From Sinorhizobium meliloti 4H41 (lineage in GTDB: Bacteria; Pseudomonadota; Alphaproteobacteria; Rhizobiales; Rhizobiaceae): a DNA stretch of 64,000 nucleotides. Under the pieces are notes generated by a model. The model did no database searches and was not told the DNA's origin. It worked only from the letters and a program-made list of their open reading frames with translations. Made by a program: the position numbers and the translations under genes. The first letter of the stretch is position 1; the number at the start of each line of letters is the position of its first letter. The stretch lies in assembly GCF_000375585.1 (NCBI RefSeq), contig NZ_AQWP01000001.1, forward strand, positions 310,001 to 374,000, in the 5' to 3' direction. Shown here piece by piece: positions 37,234 to 44,738 of the stretch.

Positions 37234-38715
37234 ATGGTAGAAGACGCACGTCCGGCCAATGCGAGTGCGGCACCTCGAGGGGCGGTCGGCTTTCTTGGCG
37301 GGCTTTCCGGCAAATTGCTGCTGCTTACGGTCGCCTTCGTGATGCTGGCCGAGGTACTGATCTTCGTGCCTTCCGTCGCCAATATGCGCATACGCTGGCT
37401 TCAGGACCGCCTGAACACCGTGGCGGCGGCCGCCGTCGTGGTCGACGGGCTTCAGAATGTCGAGCTGCCCCGCGCCGTGCAGCGCGAAACCCTGATGGCG
37501 ACCGGGACGAAGGCCATCGTCATCCGCCGCAAGGACGCCTCCCGGATGATCGCCAGCGTCGACATGCCCCCCGCGATCGACGGCGAATACGACATAGCCA
37601 ACTTCACGGCTCTCGGCGCGATCCGGGACGCCTTCGACACGCTCATCTTCGGCGGCAACCGGGTGGTGCGCGTCTATGGCCCGCTGGGCGAAGGCGATGC
37701 GACGATCGAGCTGGTGATGAAGGACGCCAAGCTGCGCACGGCCATGCTCGTCTATTCACGCAACGTCTTCCTCCTGTCGATCGTCATCTCGCTGATCACC
37801 GCGGCGCTGATCTTCCTGGCCATCAATCGCATGCTGATTCTCCCGATCAGGCGGCTGACCAAGAGCATGCAGGAGTTTTCGGACGAGCCGTCGAGTCCCG
37901 AGCGCGTGCTGGTCCCGCCGAAGGGCAAGGACGAACTGGCGGTCGCCGGTCAGCACCTGGCGAGCATGCAGCGCGAATTGCAGAGAACCCTGAAGCAGCA
38001 GAAGAGCCTTGCGGAGCTCGGCCTTGCCGTTTCCAAGATCAACCACGACATGCGCAACATCCTGTCCTCCGCGCAACTCATTTCCGATCGCCTGGCCGAT
38101 GTCGACGATCCCGTGGTCAAGCGCTTCGCGCCGACATTGCTCCGGACCATCGACCGCGCTGTCGGCTATACGCGCGAAGTGCTCTCCTACGGCCGCACGA
38201 CGGAGGCCGAGCCGCATCGCCGTTTCCTGGCGCTGCGGCCGCTGGTCGAGGACGTAGCCGAACTGCTCGCCGTCGATCGCCAGGACGGTATCGAGTTCGA
38301 GATACAGATCCGCGACGACATCGAGGTCGACGCGGACAGCGAGCAGCTGTTCCGCATCGTCCACAATATCTGTCGCAACGCGGTCGAGGCGCTGGCCAAT
38401 TACAAGCCGGAGGATGGCTCCGAGCGGCGGATCTCGGTTTCGGCGTTGCGTACCGGCAGCGTAGTGACCATTTCGATCGACGACACGGGCCCCGGCATGC
38501 CTGCCAAGGCACGCGAAAATCTCTTCGCCGCCTTCCGCGGCTCGGCGCGCTCCGGCGGAACGGGCCTGGGTCTGGCAATCGCCCGCGAACTGGTGCTCGC
38601 CCATGGCGGAACGATCGCGCTCGTCGAAAAGCCCACTCCCGGCACGCTGTTTCGCATAGAACTGCCGGACCGCCCGGTGCGGCTCGATGCCTTCCGCGCC
38701 AAGGGACGTTCCTGA
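37234..38715 (+). CDS. Sensor histidine kinase, orphan
   Basis: 493 aa. TM1 at about 27-47, a periplasmic domain of about 125 residues, TM2 at about 178-200, HAMP (about 200-250), a phosphoacceptor helix SKINHDMRNILSSA with His271, then HATPase_c with NICRNAVEAL (N box), DDTGPGMP (G1) and GGTGLGLAIARELVLAHGG (G2). The H-box HDMRN resembles that of kinases with non-standard DHp domains. No response regulator gene is adjacent. The ATG lies 21 bp after the flavin reductase gene, so co-transcription with it and the VTT gene is likely, suggesting it senses the state they influence (inference). Confidence 0.92.
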   Translation: MVEDARPANASAAPRGAVGFLGGLSGKLLLLTVAFVMLAEVLIFVPSVANMRIRWLQDRLNTVAAAAVVVDGLQNVELPRAVQRETLMATGTKAIVIRRKDASRMIASVDMPPAIDGEYDIANFTALGAIRDAFDTLIFGGNRVVRVYGPLGEGDATIELVMKDAKLRTAMLVYSRNVFLLSIVISLITAALIFLAINRMLILPIRRLTKSMQEFSDEPSSPERVLVPPKGKDELAVAGQHLASMQRELQRTLKQQKSLAELGLAVSKINHDMRNILSSAQLISDRLADVDDPVVKRFAPTLLRTIDRAVGYTREVLSYGRTTEAEPHRRFLALRPLVEDVAELLAVDRQDGIEFEIQIRDDIEVDADSEQLFRIVHNICRNAVEALANYKPEDGSERRISVSALRTGSVVTISIDDTGPGMPAKARENLFAAFRGSARSGGTGLGLAIARELVLAHGGTIALVEKPTPGTLFRIELPDRPVRLDAFRAKGRS

Positions 38716-38768
38716 GATTCCGTTCCTTCCCTGCATCGTCGTAAAAATGAAATTTTTTCCCGAAGGCG

Positions 38769-38796
38769 CTTGCAATCGCCGAAAGGACGCTTTAGA
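38769..38796 (+). promoter_or_regulatory. Putative promoter of tRNA-Arg
   Basis: CTTGCA (38769-38774), 16-nt spacer, TTTAGA (38791-38796), 38 bp upstream of the tRNA. It is near the rhizobial sigma-70 form CTTGAC-N17-CTATAT but not a perfect match. Confidence 0.45.
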
Positions 38797-38834
38797 GGAT
38801 CGCCACGCAAGCGGTGGTCACCGCTTCCAGGCAC

Positions 38835-38911
38835 GCACCCGTAGCTCAGCTGGATAGAGCACCAGACTACGAATCTGGGGGTCAGGAGTTCGAATCTCTT
38901 CGGGTGCGCCA
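38835..38911 (+). tRNA. tRNA-Arg(ACG)
   Basis: 77 nt. Acceptor arms GCACCCG (38835-38841) and CGGGTGC pair perfectly, the D-loop follows TAGCTCAGCTGGATAGAGC, the anticodon stem CCAGA/TCTGG holds ACG in CTACGAA, the T-arm contains GTTCGAATC, and CCA is encoded at 38909-38911. The ACG wobble adenosine would be edited to inosine to read CGU/CGC/CGA. Confidence 0.97.
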
Positions 38912-38970
38912 TTCTTTCCACATTATCTCCGCCCTCTTCACTCTCCGAATAGGTCTGTGGGGAAAGTGCC

Positions 38971-39339
38971 ATGAAATTCGTGAATCCTCTGCCTTTTGTG
39001 GCTGATATCGGCCGTGCGAAAAGGTTCTACTCTGAAGTGTTACAGCTTCGGATACTGGAAGATCATGGCGACTTTGTCCGTTTCGACGATGGGTTTGCCA
39101 TTCACGAAGGCACCTCATTGCACCAAACAGTTTTTGGAGAGTGCCGGGACGAAGATGCTCCCTATGGGCGGCGGAATCTCGTTCTCTATTTTGAGGACGA
39201 AGATCTCGACGCGGCGTTCAAGCGTATCGCTGAGCATGTCGAACTCATTCACGAGGTCAGGCGACAATTTTGGGGGCAACGCGTGTTCAGGTTCTTCGAC
39301 CCGGATGGGCACATAATCGAGATCGGAGAGCCGATGTGA
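38971..39339 (+). CDS. Glyoxalase/bleomycin-resistance fold (VOC) protein
   Basis: 122 aa, one VOC domain of two beta-alpha-beta-beta-beta modules: FVADIGRAKRFYSEVLQLRI at the start and FRFFDPDGHIIEIGEPM at the end, with a metal-ligand His/Glu pair (HIIEIGE) typical of the family. Function within VOC (glyoxalase, dioxygenase, antibiotic-binding) cannot be set. Base composition is clearly lower in GC than neighbouring core genes, and it is the first gene after the tRNA, so acquisition by transfer is plausible. Confidence 0.87.
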   Translation: MKFVNPLPFVADIGRAKRFYSEVLQLRILEDHGDFVRFDDGFAIHEGTSLHQTVFGECRDEDAPYGRRNLVLYFEDEDLDAAFKRIAEHVELIHEVRRQFWGQRVFRFFDPDGHIIEIGEPM

Positions 39340-39432
39340 CGATCGTAACGGCCGAAATCCAAATGGCCGTTACCGTCCGCATCTTGCCCGTTCACGTCCA
39401 ACGGCGTCGACGCGAATTTCCACCCGAAACGG

Positions 39433-39978
39433 TCACTCAGGCCGCCCGCGGAACTCTCTGTCCAGCACCCCCATGATTATGTCGTCTTCCCATCGGCCGT
39501 TGATGAAGGCCGACTCCCGCTCACGCCCTTCCTCAAGGAACCCGCACTTGCGATAGCAGGCGATCGCGCGGGTATTGCTTGCCAGCACCCTCAGGGAGAT
39601 GCGGTGGAGGCCGGTCGAGAATGCATAAGCCAGAGCGAGCATGATCGCTTCTGTGCCGTATCCTCGGCCGAGATAGGCAGGGTCATCGATGCCGATCGCG
39701 AGGGCGGCGCGCTTGTCGCGCCTGTCCATGCTGTGAAAGCGGACATGACCGATGAAGCGACCAGCATCGATTACCCACGCATATTCCTGCTCCTCGATGT
39801 GGCGCATGGCGGCTTCCGCGTGCCGCCTCGTAAAGGGCGCGTCAGGATCGAAGGCGCCACCATATGCCTCGATGATTTCCTTGTGGCGTCCGAGCGCGAG
39901 GCGCACGTCTACGTCTTCGCGGGTAGGACTGCGGAGGATGAGACGGGCACTTCGCAGTTCGGGAAGGTTCGTTGTCAT
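39433..39978 (-). CDS. GNAT-family N-acetyltransferase (RimJ/RimL-like)
   Basis: 181 aa. SARLILRSPTREDVDVRLAL at the start, AYVWVIDAG-like beta strands (EYAWVIDAGRFIGHV), then the acetyl-CoA-binding region AYLGRGYGTEAIMLALAYAF (motif A, R/Q-x-x-G-x-G/A form) and NTRAIACYRKCGFLEEGRERE (motif B). Side-chain and spacing are those of RimJ/RimL or aminoglycoside-type GNATs, so the acceptor may be a protein N-terminus or a small amine. The ATG at 39978 follows GAGGA; upstream in-frame codons to 40026 look non-coding. Confidence 0.88.
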   Translation of the reverse strand: MTTNLPELRSARLILRSPTREDVDVRLALGRHKEIIEAYGGAFDPDAPFTRRHAEAAMRHIEEQEYAWVIDAGRFIGHVRFHSMDRRDKRAALAIGIDDPAYLGRGYGTEAIMLALAYAFSTGLHRISLRVLASNTRAIACYRKCGFLEEGRERESAFINGRWEDDIIMGVLDREFRGRPE

Positions 39979-40071
39979 CTGCAAATCCTCGAAATGTCGA
40001 ACGGCTCTGCGTTGGCTGAGCGGCATCCATTCACATGATCATGCCGCAACGGCCTCAGCAAACCCGAACGC

Positions 40072-40770
40072 TCATTGTCTCGGCGCGAGGCCGTCTAGCA
40101 GGAAGTCGAGGCCCTTCCGGAAGGCGCCGTCCCAATCATTGTCCAGCAGCAGACGGGAGCGTCCGATCGTCGCGTAGTGTTCGTTGAGGCATGTAAGGCG
40201 CTGCTGTGCCGCGGCCCTGTCATCGTCCGAGACGTCGAAGCTCGCCCGGGTGACGGTGGCGCCCATCACATAGTTCCAGAGCGACCATATCGCGACGTTC
40301 AGATCTGCGTCGGCTACACCGGCTCCGGACAAGGTTCTGCCCAGCAGTTCCAGGCGGCTGAGGATGTTCGGGCCGAGCGCCCGGCGCGGCAGCAGAGATG
40401 CCGACCAGGGATGGCGCAGCATGCTGGCGCGCCAGTCCTCGAGCATGTGAACGACTTCTCCGCGCCAGTCCTGAGACCCGACCGTTTGTGGCGGTCTCCG
40501 GTATTCGAGCACTGAGTCCAGTGCCAGATCGAAGACATCCTCCTTGTTGTCGACGTGCCAGTACAGGCTCATCACGCCCGAGCCGAGGCGATCGGCCAGC
40601 CGACGCATCGTCAATCCGTCTATTCCCTGAGCGTCCAGCAGTTCTACCGCGGTCGCCACGATACGCTGCCGGGAGAGAGAGGGTTCACTGCGCGCCTCCT
40701 GCGCGGGCGGTGGCGATACGCCTGTCCGCTGAGGCCGTTTGCTCCGGGCGCCGCTGCGTTTGGCCGTCAT
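40072..40770 (-). CDS. TetR-family regulator (TetR_C type)
   Basis: 232 aa. A Pro/Arg-rich disordered lead of about 30 residues precedes the DNA-binding domain RIVATAVELLDAQGIDGLTMRRLADRLG and SLYWHVDNKEDVFDLALD (about 35-85). The rest is an all-helical ligand domain matching the TetR_C subgroup (WRASMLRHPWSASLLPRRALGPN). Such regulators are usually repressors of a divergent gene. Two near-identical palindromes lie 72-111 bp upstream, between it and the exported RidA gene, which makes that gene and itself the probable targets. Confidence 0.9.
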   Translation of the reverse strand: MTAKRSGARSKRPQRTGVSPPPAQEARSEPSLSRQRIVATAVELLDAQGIDGLTMRRLADRLGSGVMSLYWHVDNKEDVFDLALDSVLEYRRPPQTVGSQDWRGEVVHMLEDWRASMLRHPWSASLLPRRALGPNILSRLELLGRTLSGAGVADADLNVAIWSLWNYVMGATVTRASFDVSDDDRAAAQQRLTCLNEHYATIGRSRLLLDNDWDGAFRKGLDFLLDGLAPRQ

Positions 40771-40841
40771 CCGTCTTCCTTGCTGATCAGAATGCCGATT
40801 TAAGCCGACAAGGCGACGAAAGTCGATCCTGAACGGTTGAC

Positions 40842-40856
40842 TCGTACTATGTACGA
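40842..40856. promoter_or_regulatory. Candidate TetR operator 1
   Basis: Perfect palindrome TCGTAC-TAT-GTACGA between the divergent tetR-type and ridA-type genes. A second copy with one change begins 11 bp later. Confidence 0.65.
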
Positions 40857-40866
40857 TGCGAGTGAA

Positions 40867-40881
40867 TGGTACACCGTACGA
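40867..40881. promoter_or_regulatory. Candidate TetR operator 2
   Basis: TGGTAC-ACC-GTACGA, the same 6-3-6 form as operator 1 with one mismatch in the left arm. The centres of the two sites are 25 bp apart, i.e. about two and a half helical turns. Confidence 0.6.
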
Positions 40882-40966
40882 GTCATCAGATCATGCGGCA
40901 GCAAAAGTTCAAATCCCGAAGGCGGCGAGGCCCATTGCGCGCAGCCCCGGACCCGAGAGAAAAAAC

Positions 40967-41455
40967 ATGTCACGCGCAATCACGCATCTGCTTATCGGAG
41001 GGCTGATCATCATGACCACGGGCGTCCCCACTGCCACGACAGCGAATGAGAATGACCTCAAGCTGACCATCGTCAATCCGCAAAACCTCTACGACCCGAC
41101 GCCGAACGGCTACAGCACGGCAGTGATCGTGCCCAGCGAGGGCCGGTTGGCCTATATCTCCGGGCAGGGCGGCCAGGACAGCAGCGGAGCCTTGTCGCCG
41201 GACTTCGCTGTCCAGGTCGAGCAGGCCTATGCAAATCTGCGCACGGCCCTCGATGCGCTCGGTGCCAAGCCGGATCAGGTCGCCAAGCTCACGGTCTTCG
41301 TCGTCGATCACGACATGTCCAAGCTTGAGGTGCTGACCAGCAACGTCAAGAAAATGTTCGGCGCCGCGCTGCCGGCGCAGACTTTGGTTCCCGTTCCCAA
41401 GCTTGCAATCGACCCCATGCTCTTCGAAGTCGAAGCCGTTGTCGTTCTGAAATAG
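40967..41455 (+). CDS. Exported RidA/YjgF-family protein
   Basis: 162 aa. The N-terminus MSRAITHLLIGGLIIMTTG followed by VPTATTANE is a probable Sec signal, after which comes a complete RidA domain (about 40-162): LAYISGQGGQDSSGALSPDF, QAYANLRTALDALGAKPDQV and LFEVEAVVVLK. RidA enzymes hydrolyse reactive enamines/imines, usually in the cytosol and using an Arg near the C-terminus (here the C-terminal region reads LVPVPKLAIDPMLFEVEA, without the usual RxAV-type arginine), so deaminase activity is doubtful. The ATG at 40967 has GAGAGA upstream. It is divergent from a TetR gene with tandem operators between. Confidence 0.85.
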   Translation: MSRAITHLLIGGLIIMTTGVPTATTANENDLKLTIVNPQNLYDPTPNGYSTAVIVPSEGRLAYISGQGGQDSSGALSPDFAVQVEQAYANLRTALDALGAKPDQVAKLTVFVVDHDMSKLEVLTSNVKKMFGAALPAQTLVPVPKLAIDPMLFEVEAVVVLK

Positions 41456-41596
41456 TCGCGACGAGATATCAGGCGCATACCAACGGGGGCGGGTGCCATG
41501 GGTAGAAATGGCGAACGCCGCCGGCCTGCACGGATCGGCAGCGTCTCGAAAGTCCCCATCGATGTCCTCCGCTTGATAGGCATCTTCTGCTGGTAT

Positions 41597-41612
41597 ATAT
41601 CATGATAGATAT
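41597..41612. promoter_or_regulatory. Candidate VapB autoregulatory operator
   Basis: ATATC-ATGATA-GATAT, 18 bp upstream of the antitoxin start and inside an AT-rich promoter-like stretch. VapB-VapC complexes typically bind such dyads in their own promoter. Confidence 0.5.
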
Positions 41613-41629
41613 CGAAAGCGGAGGTTACC

Positions 41630-41893
41630 ATGGCAACCAAAACAGCCAAGATATTTGCCAGCGGCCGCAGCCAGGCCGTCAGGCTCCCTGCAGAGTTCCG
41701 CTTCGAGGGCAGTGAGGTGTTCGTTCGTCGTGATCCGAAGACCGGTGATGTCATTCTGTCACGCAAGCCGGATTCATGGGACGGTCTTTTTGAACTCTAT
41801 GGCAAGGATCAGGTCGGGGACGACTTCCTGGGGCCGGCCGACCGCAAGCAGCCTTCGCAGGATAGAGATCCGTTCGAGGGCTGGAAGGAATGA
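41630..41893 (+). CDS. vapB: VapB-family antitoxin (AbrB/MazE-like)
   Basis: 87 aa. The N-terminal swapped-hairpin DNA-binding domain is [28 protein letters not shown] (about 3-30), typical of VagC/VapB antitoxins, with a C-terminal tail (about 45-87, [29 protein letters not shown]) that would wrap the toxin. GGAGG lies 7 nt upstream of the ATG. The stop overlaps the vapC start as ATGA, so the two are translated together. It should neutralise VapC and repress the operon. Confidence 0.93.
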   Translation: MATKTAKIFASGRSQAVRLPAEFRFEGSEVFVRRDPKTGDVILSRKPDSWDGLFELYGKDQVGDDFLGPADRKQPSQDRDPFEGWKE

Positions 41894-42306
41894 GCCTGTG
41901 GATGCTCGATACCAACATTGCCAGTCATGTCATCAAGGGTGACCGCCCCGAGATCCTCGATCGGTTGGTTTCGCTTCCCATCTCGGACATTGTCGTATCA
42001 TCCGTCACCGAGGGGGAGTTGCTCTACGGTCTCGCCAAGCGAGGCGATCCCAGGACGCTATCTGAACGGGTCAGGCAATTCCTTCTTCGTGTAGACGTGT
42101 TGCCCTGGGATCGCGCTGCCGCCCGAAGCTATGGCGACCTGCGCGCTGCCTGTGAAGCCAAGGGCGCGGCTCTCGCGCCCCTCGACATGATGATTGCTGC
42201 CCATGCGATCGCCTTCGAAGCGGTCCTTGTGACCCGCGACAGAGCTTTTACCCGGGTTGCGGAGTCCCTGAAGACGGACGACTGGACGGACCAAAAACTG
42301 AAATGA
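41890..42306 (+). CDS. vapC: VapC-family PIN-domain ribonuclease toxin
   Basis: 138 aa PIN domain. Acidic active-site residues: Asp in [11 protein letters not shown], Glu in [12 protein letters not shown], Asp in [13 protein letters not shown] and Asp in [12 protein letters not shown], the full quartet. VapC toxins cleave tRNA or rRNA to stop growth. The start overlaps the end of vapB (ATGA) and its stop overlaps the start of the next gene in the same way, so the unit has three coupled genes. All catalytic residues are intact, so it is likely active. Confidence 0.93.
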   Translation: MSLWMLDTNIASHVIKGDRPEILDRLVSLPISDIVVSSVTEGELLYGLAKRGDPRTLSERVRQFLLRVDVLPWDRAAARSYGDLRAACEAKGAALAPLDMMIAAHAIAFEAVLVTRDRAFTRVAESLKTDDWTDQKLK

Positions 42307-42920
42307 ACCGGATCGAGAAGCTGCCGCCTGCCTTTGAACGCTTCGATAAGATGCTGGGCGTGCTCGATTTCGCGGTCTTCGAGAACGCAGGCGGTACGGA
42401 GGAGGAGGTGCTTTCGGCAGTTCCGCAGGCGTTGCGCCACTTCCATAGGTTCGATGCCGGGAAGCTGCGCGCTCTGGGAAGCCGGCGCATCACCGAAAAG
42501 GCATTCTTCGGCGACTGGTACGACCCGGACAGCGGCAACCTGCTGAGGCTCGGCCGTTATAAGACCGCCGACGGATCGCAGCTGACGGATCCGGTCTTGA
42601 GCTCGCTTGACGGTGTGAAGATCATCTCGGGTGCAAGCGCCTGCCCCGAAACCGGCGGGCAGTTCGCCTACGCTTTCTCCAGTCCGCCCTATCCGCTCGA
42701 CGCCAGGCCCGGCGAGGTGCAGGCGGTGTTCGAGGAGATCAGGGACTTCATATTGCCGCCGCACCGCGCGAGCGAAATTCTCGACTGGTCCGACATGCGG
42801 CTGCCGGAGGTTTCGGACTATTTCGATGACGGCGCCGAATGGTGGGGCGTCTTCCTCTTCAGTGTCCACATACCATCCATGCGGCGCCTCACCATCATTG
42901 CCGGCTCGACGACGGACTGA
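42303..42920 (+). CDS. Protein of unknown function, translationally coupled to vapBC
   Basis: 205 aa, soluble, acidic, with no signal peptide or membrane helix. Recognisable content: KLPPAFERFDKMLGVLDFAVFENAGG, FFGDWYDPDSGNLLRLGRY, ILPPHRASEILDWSDMRLPEVSDYFDDGAEWWGVFLFSVHIP (seen in parts), with several Trp/Asp-rich short motifs. I do not recognise a family. Its ATG overlaps the vapC stop (ATGA), so it is expressed with the toxin-antitoxin pair. It could be a third regulator, or unrelated cargo using the same transcript. Confidence 0.75.
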   Translation: MNRIEKLPPAFERFDKMLGVLDFAVFENAGGTEEEVLSAVPQALRHFHRFDAGKLRALGSRRITEKAFFGDWYDPDSGNLLRLGRYKTADGSQLTDPVLSSLDGVKIISGASACPETGGQFAYAFSSPPYPLDARPGEVQAVFEEIRDFILPPHRASEILDWSDMRLPEVSDYFDDGAEWWGVFLFSVHIPSMRRLTIIAGSTTD

Positions 42921-43011
42921 GCGCCGGATTCCCGCCGGGGCTCGTTTGATTTCCTCATTCCGCTCTATCGAAAAAGTGCTATTGATTCCGCCGTTCGGGT
43001 CCGAGGGGCAG

Positions 43012-44157
43012 ATGCGTCTGAAAGATTGTTATAATTTCCACGATTTCCGTCGGATGGCAAAGCAGCGCCTGCCGTCGCCGATCTTCAACTACATCGATGG
43101 CGCGGCCGATGACGAGGTCACCTACCGGCGCAATACGACTGCGTTCGAGGGCTGCGATCTGGTTCCGAATGTCCTGCGCGGCGTCGGCGATATCGACATG
43201 TCGGTGACGGTGATGGGCCAAAGGCTGGCGATGCCCGTCTATTGCTCGCCGACCGCGCTTCAGCGTCTGTTCCACCATCAGGGCGAACGTGCGGTGGCGG
43301 CAGCGGCGGCGAAGTTCGGCACGATGTTCGGCGTCTCCTCGCTCGGCACCGTCAGTCTGGAAGAGGCCCGGCGGATCTGCGACGGCCCGCAGGTCTACCA
43401 GTTCTACTTCCACAAGGATCGTGGGTTGAACCGCGAGATGATGGGGCGCGCCAAGCAGGCCGGCATCGAAGTGATGATGCTGACGGTGGACAGCATCACC
43501 GGGGGCAATCGCGAGCGCGACAAGCGCACCGGGTTTGCCATTCCTTTCAAGCTCAATCTCGCCGGCATCACGCAATTTGCGATCAAGCCCTCCTGGGCGG
43601 TCAATTACGTTCGCCATGAGCCTTTCAGGCTGCCGCAGCTGGAAAACCATGTCGATATGGGCCGCGGCGCGATGTCGATAAGCCGCTACTTCACCGAGAT
43701 GCTCGATCCGTCGATGTCCTGGGACGACGTCGCCGAGATGGTGCAGCACTGGGGCGGCCAGTTTTGTCTGAAAGGCGTGATTTCGGTCGAGGATGCCAAG
43801 CGCGCTGTCGAGATCGGCTGCACCGGAATCGTGCTCTCCAATCACGGCGGGCGCCAGCTTGACGGTTCACGCACCGCATTCGACCAGCTTGACGAGATCG
43901 TTCAGGCCGTTGGAGACAGGATAGATGTGATGATGGACGGCGGCGTGCAGCGCGGCACCCATGTGCTCAAGGCGCTCTCGCTGGGAGCGAAGGCGGTCGG
44001 GCTTGGCCGCTACTATCTCTTCCCGCTCGCTGCGGCAGGACAGGCCGGCGTCGAACGGGCGCTGGAACTGATGCGCATCGAGATCGAACGCGGCATGAAG
44101 CTGATGGGCTGCTCGTCGGTCGACGAGCTTACAAAGGAAAACCTGCGTTTCCGGTGA
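43012..44157 (+). CDS. lldD: FMN-dependent alpha-hydroxy acid dehydrogenase (L-lactate dehydrogenase type)
   Basis: 381 aa. Oxidises an L-2-hydroxy acid such as lactate to the keto acid, passing electrons to the membrane chain. The active-site signature SNHGGRQLDG (catalytic His, Arg) is present, as are the FMN-binding segments FNYIDGAADDEVTYRRN at the start and MMDGGVQRGTHVLKALSLGAKAVGLGRYYL near the end. The ATG at 43012 follows GAGGGG; the frame is open further upstream but overlaps the preceding gene. Glycolate or mandelate specificity cannot be excluded. No lactate permease or regulator is adjacent. Confidence 0.88.
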   Translation: MRLKDCYNFHDFRRMAKQRLPSPIFNYIDGAADDEVTYRRNTTAFEGCDLVPNVLRGVGDIDMSVTVMGQRLAMPVYCSPTALQRLFHHQGERAVAAAAAKFGTMFGVSSLGTVSLEEARRICDGPQVYQFYFHKDRGLNREMMGRAKQAGIEVMMLTVDSITGGNRERDKRTGFAIPFKLNLAGITQFAIKPSWAVNYVRHEPFRLPQLENHVDMGRGAMSISRYFTEMLDPSMSWDDVAEMVQHWGGQFCLKGVISVEDAKRAVEIGCTGIVLSNHGGRQLDGSRTAFDQLDEIVQAVGDRIDVMMDGGVQRGTHVLKALSLGAKAVGLGRYYLFPLAAAGQAGVERALELMRIEIERGMKLMGCSSVDELTKENLRFR

Positions 44158-44738
44158 GAATGAACCTTGCATTGCCGCGGCGCATGCGGGTGACGCAGGC
44201 GGACTGAAGCCTGCCTCGTAAAAATTTTCCGAATCATCTCACACCTTCGAGGGCAAGCGGCTTTTGGGGATGCTCACTCCCGCGGGAAGCGCGTCCCGCA
44301 TCGCCATATCCATGACGGCAATCGCCCTCTGAGCGCCACTGCCAGGCAGGACCGACGGCCTCACGAGCGGAAACCGGCGTTCCGGCGGCAACGCCGGGCA
44401 CGCTCCATATGTCCGCCTATGACCCAGGCCCGTGGAACGCCGCTCGATGTCTTGCGGATCACGAAACCTTCAGGAGGAAGCGGTTACTCCGTCATTTTCT
44501 AGAACGATTCCAAGGTTGTACCGGCGCACGAAGACGGCTCGTGACTGCGCGCCTGTTCTTCCTTAGGTTGAATGAAGGTTCACTGATTTGCGCTTCGGCG
44601 GAGCCGGCAAAGGCGCCGAGTTCTGGCGACGGTGACGAACTATCCCGCAATCAAACCCCATAAAATGTTCTGGTTATTTGCATATAAGCGGCGATTCCCG
44701 CCATTCCCGTTCGAAATCGGTCAGGGGAAGGCGACTGC
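44158..44738. other. Long intergenic region before the DUF11 cluster
   Basis: 581 bases. A short open frame at 44409-44663 has no recognisable content and no convincing ribosome site. The last 90 bases are AT-richer (TAAAATGTTCTGG, TTGCATATAAGCGG) and probably carry the promoter of the surface-protein cluster. No repeat or RNA gene was recognised. Confidence 0.5.

Noticed and set aside
38835-38911. tRNA-Arg as an integrase attachment site
   Set aside because: No integrase gene and no repeat of the tRNA 3' end was found in the following 20 kb.
44409-44663. 84-codon frame in the gap before the surface cluster
   Set aside because: No ribosome site, no recognisable content, atypical composition.
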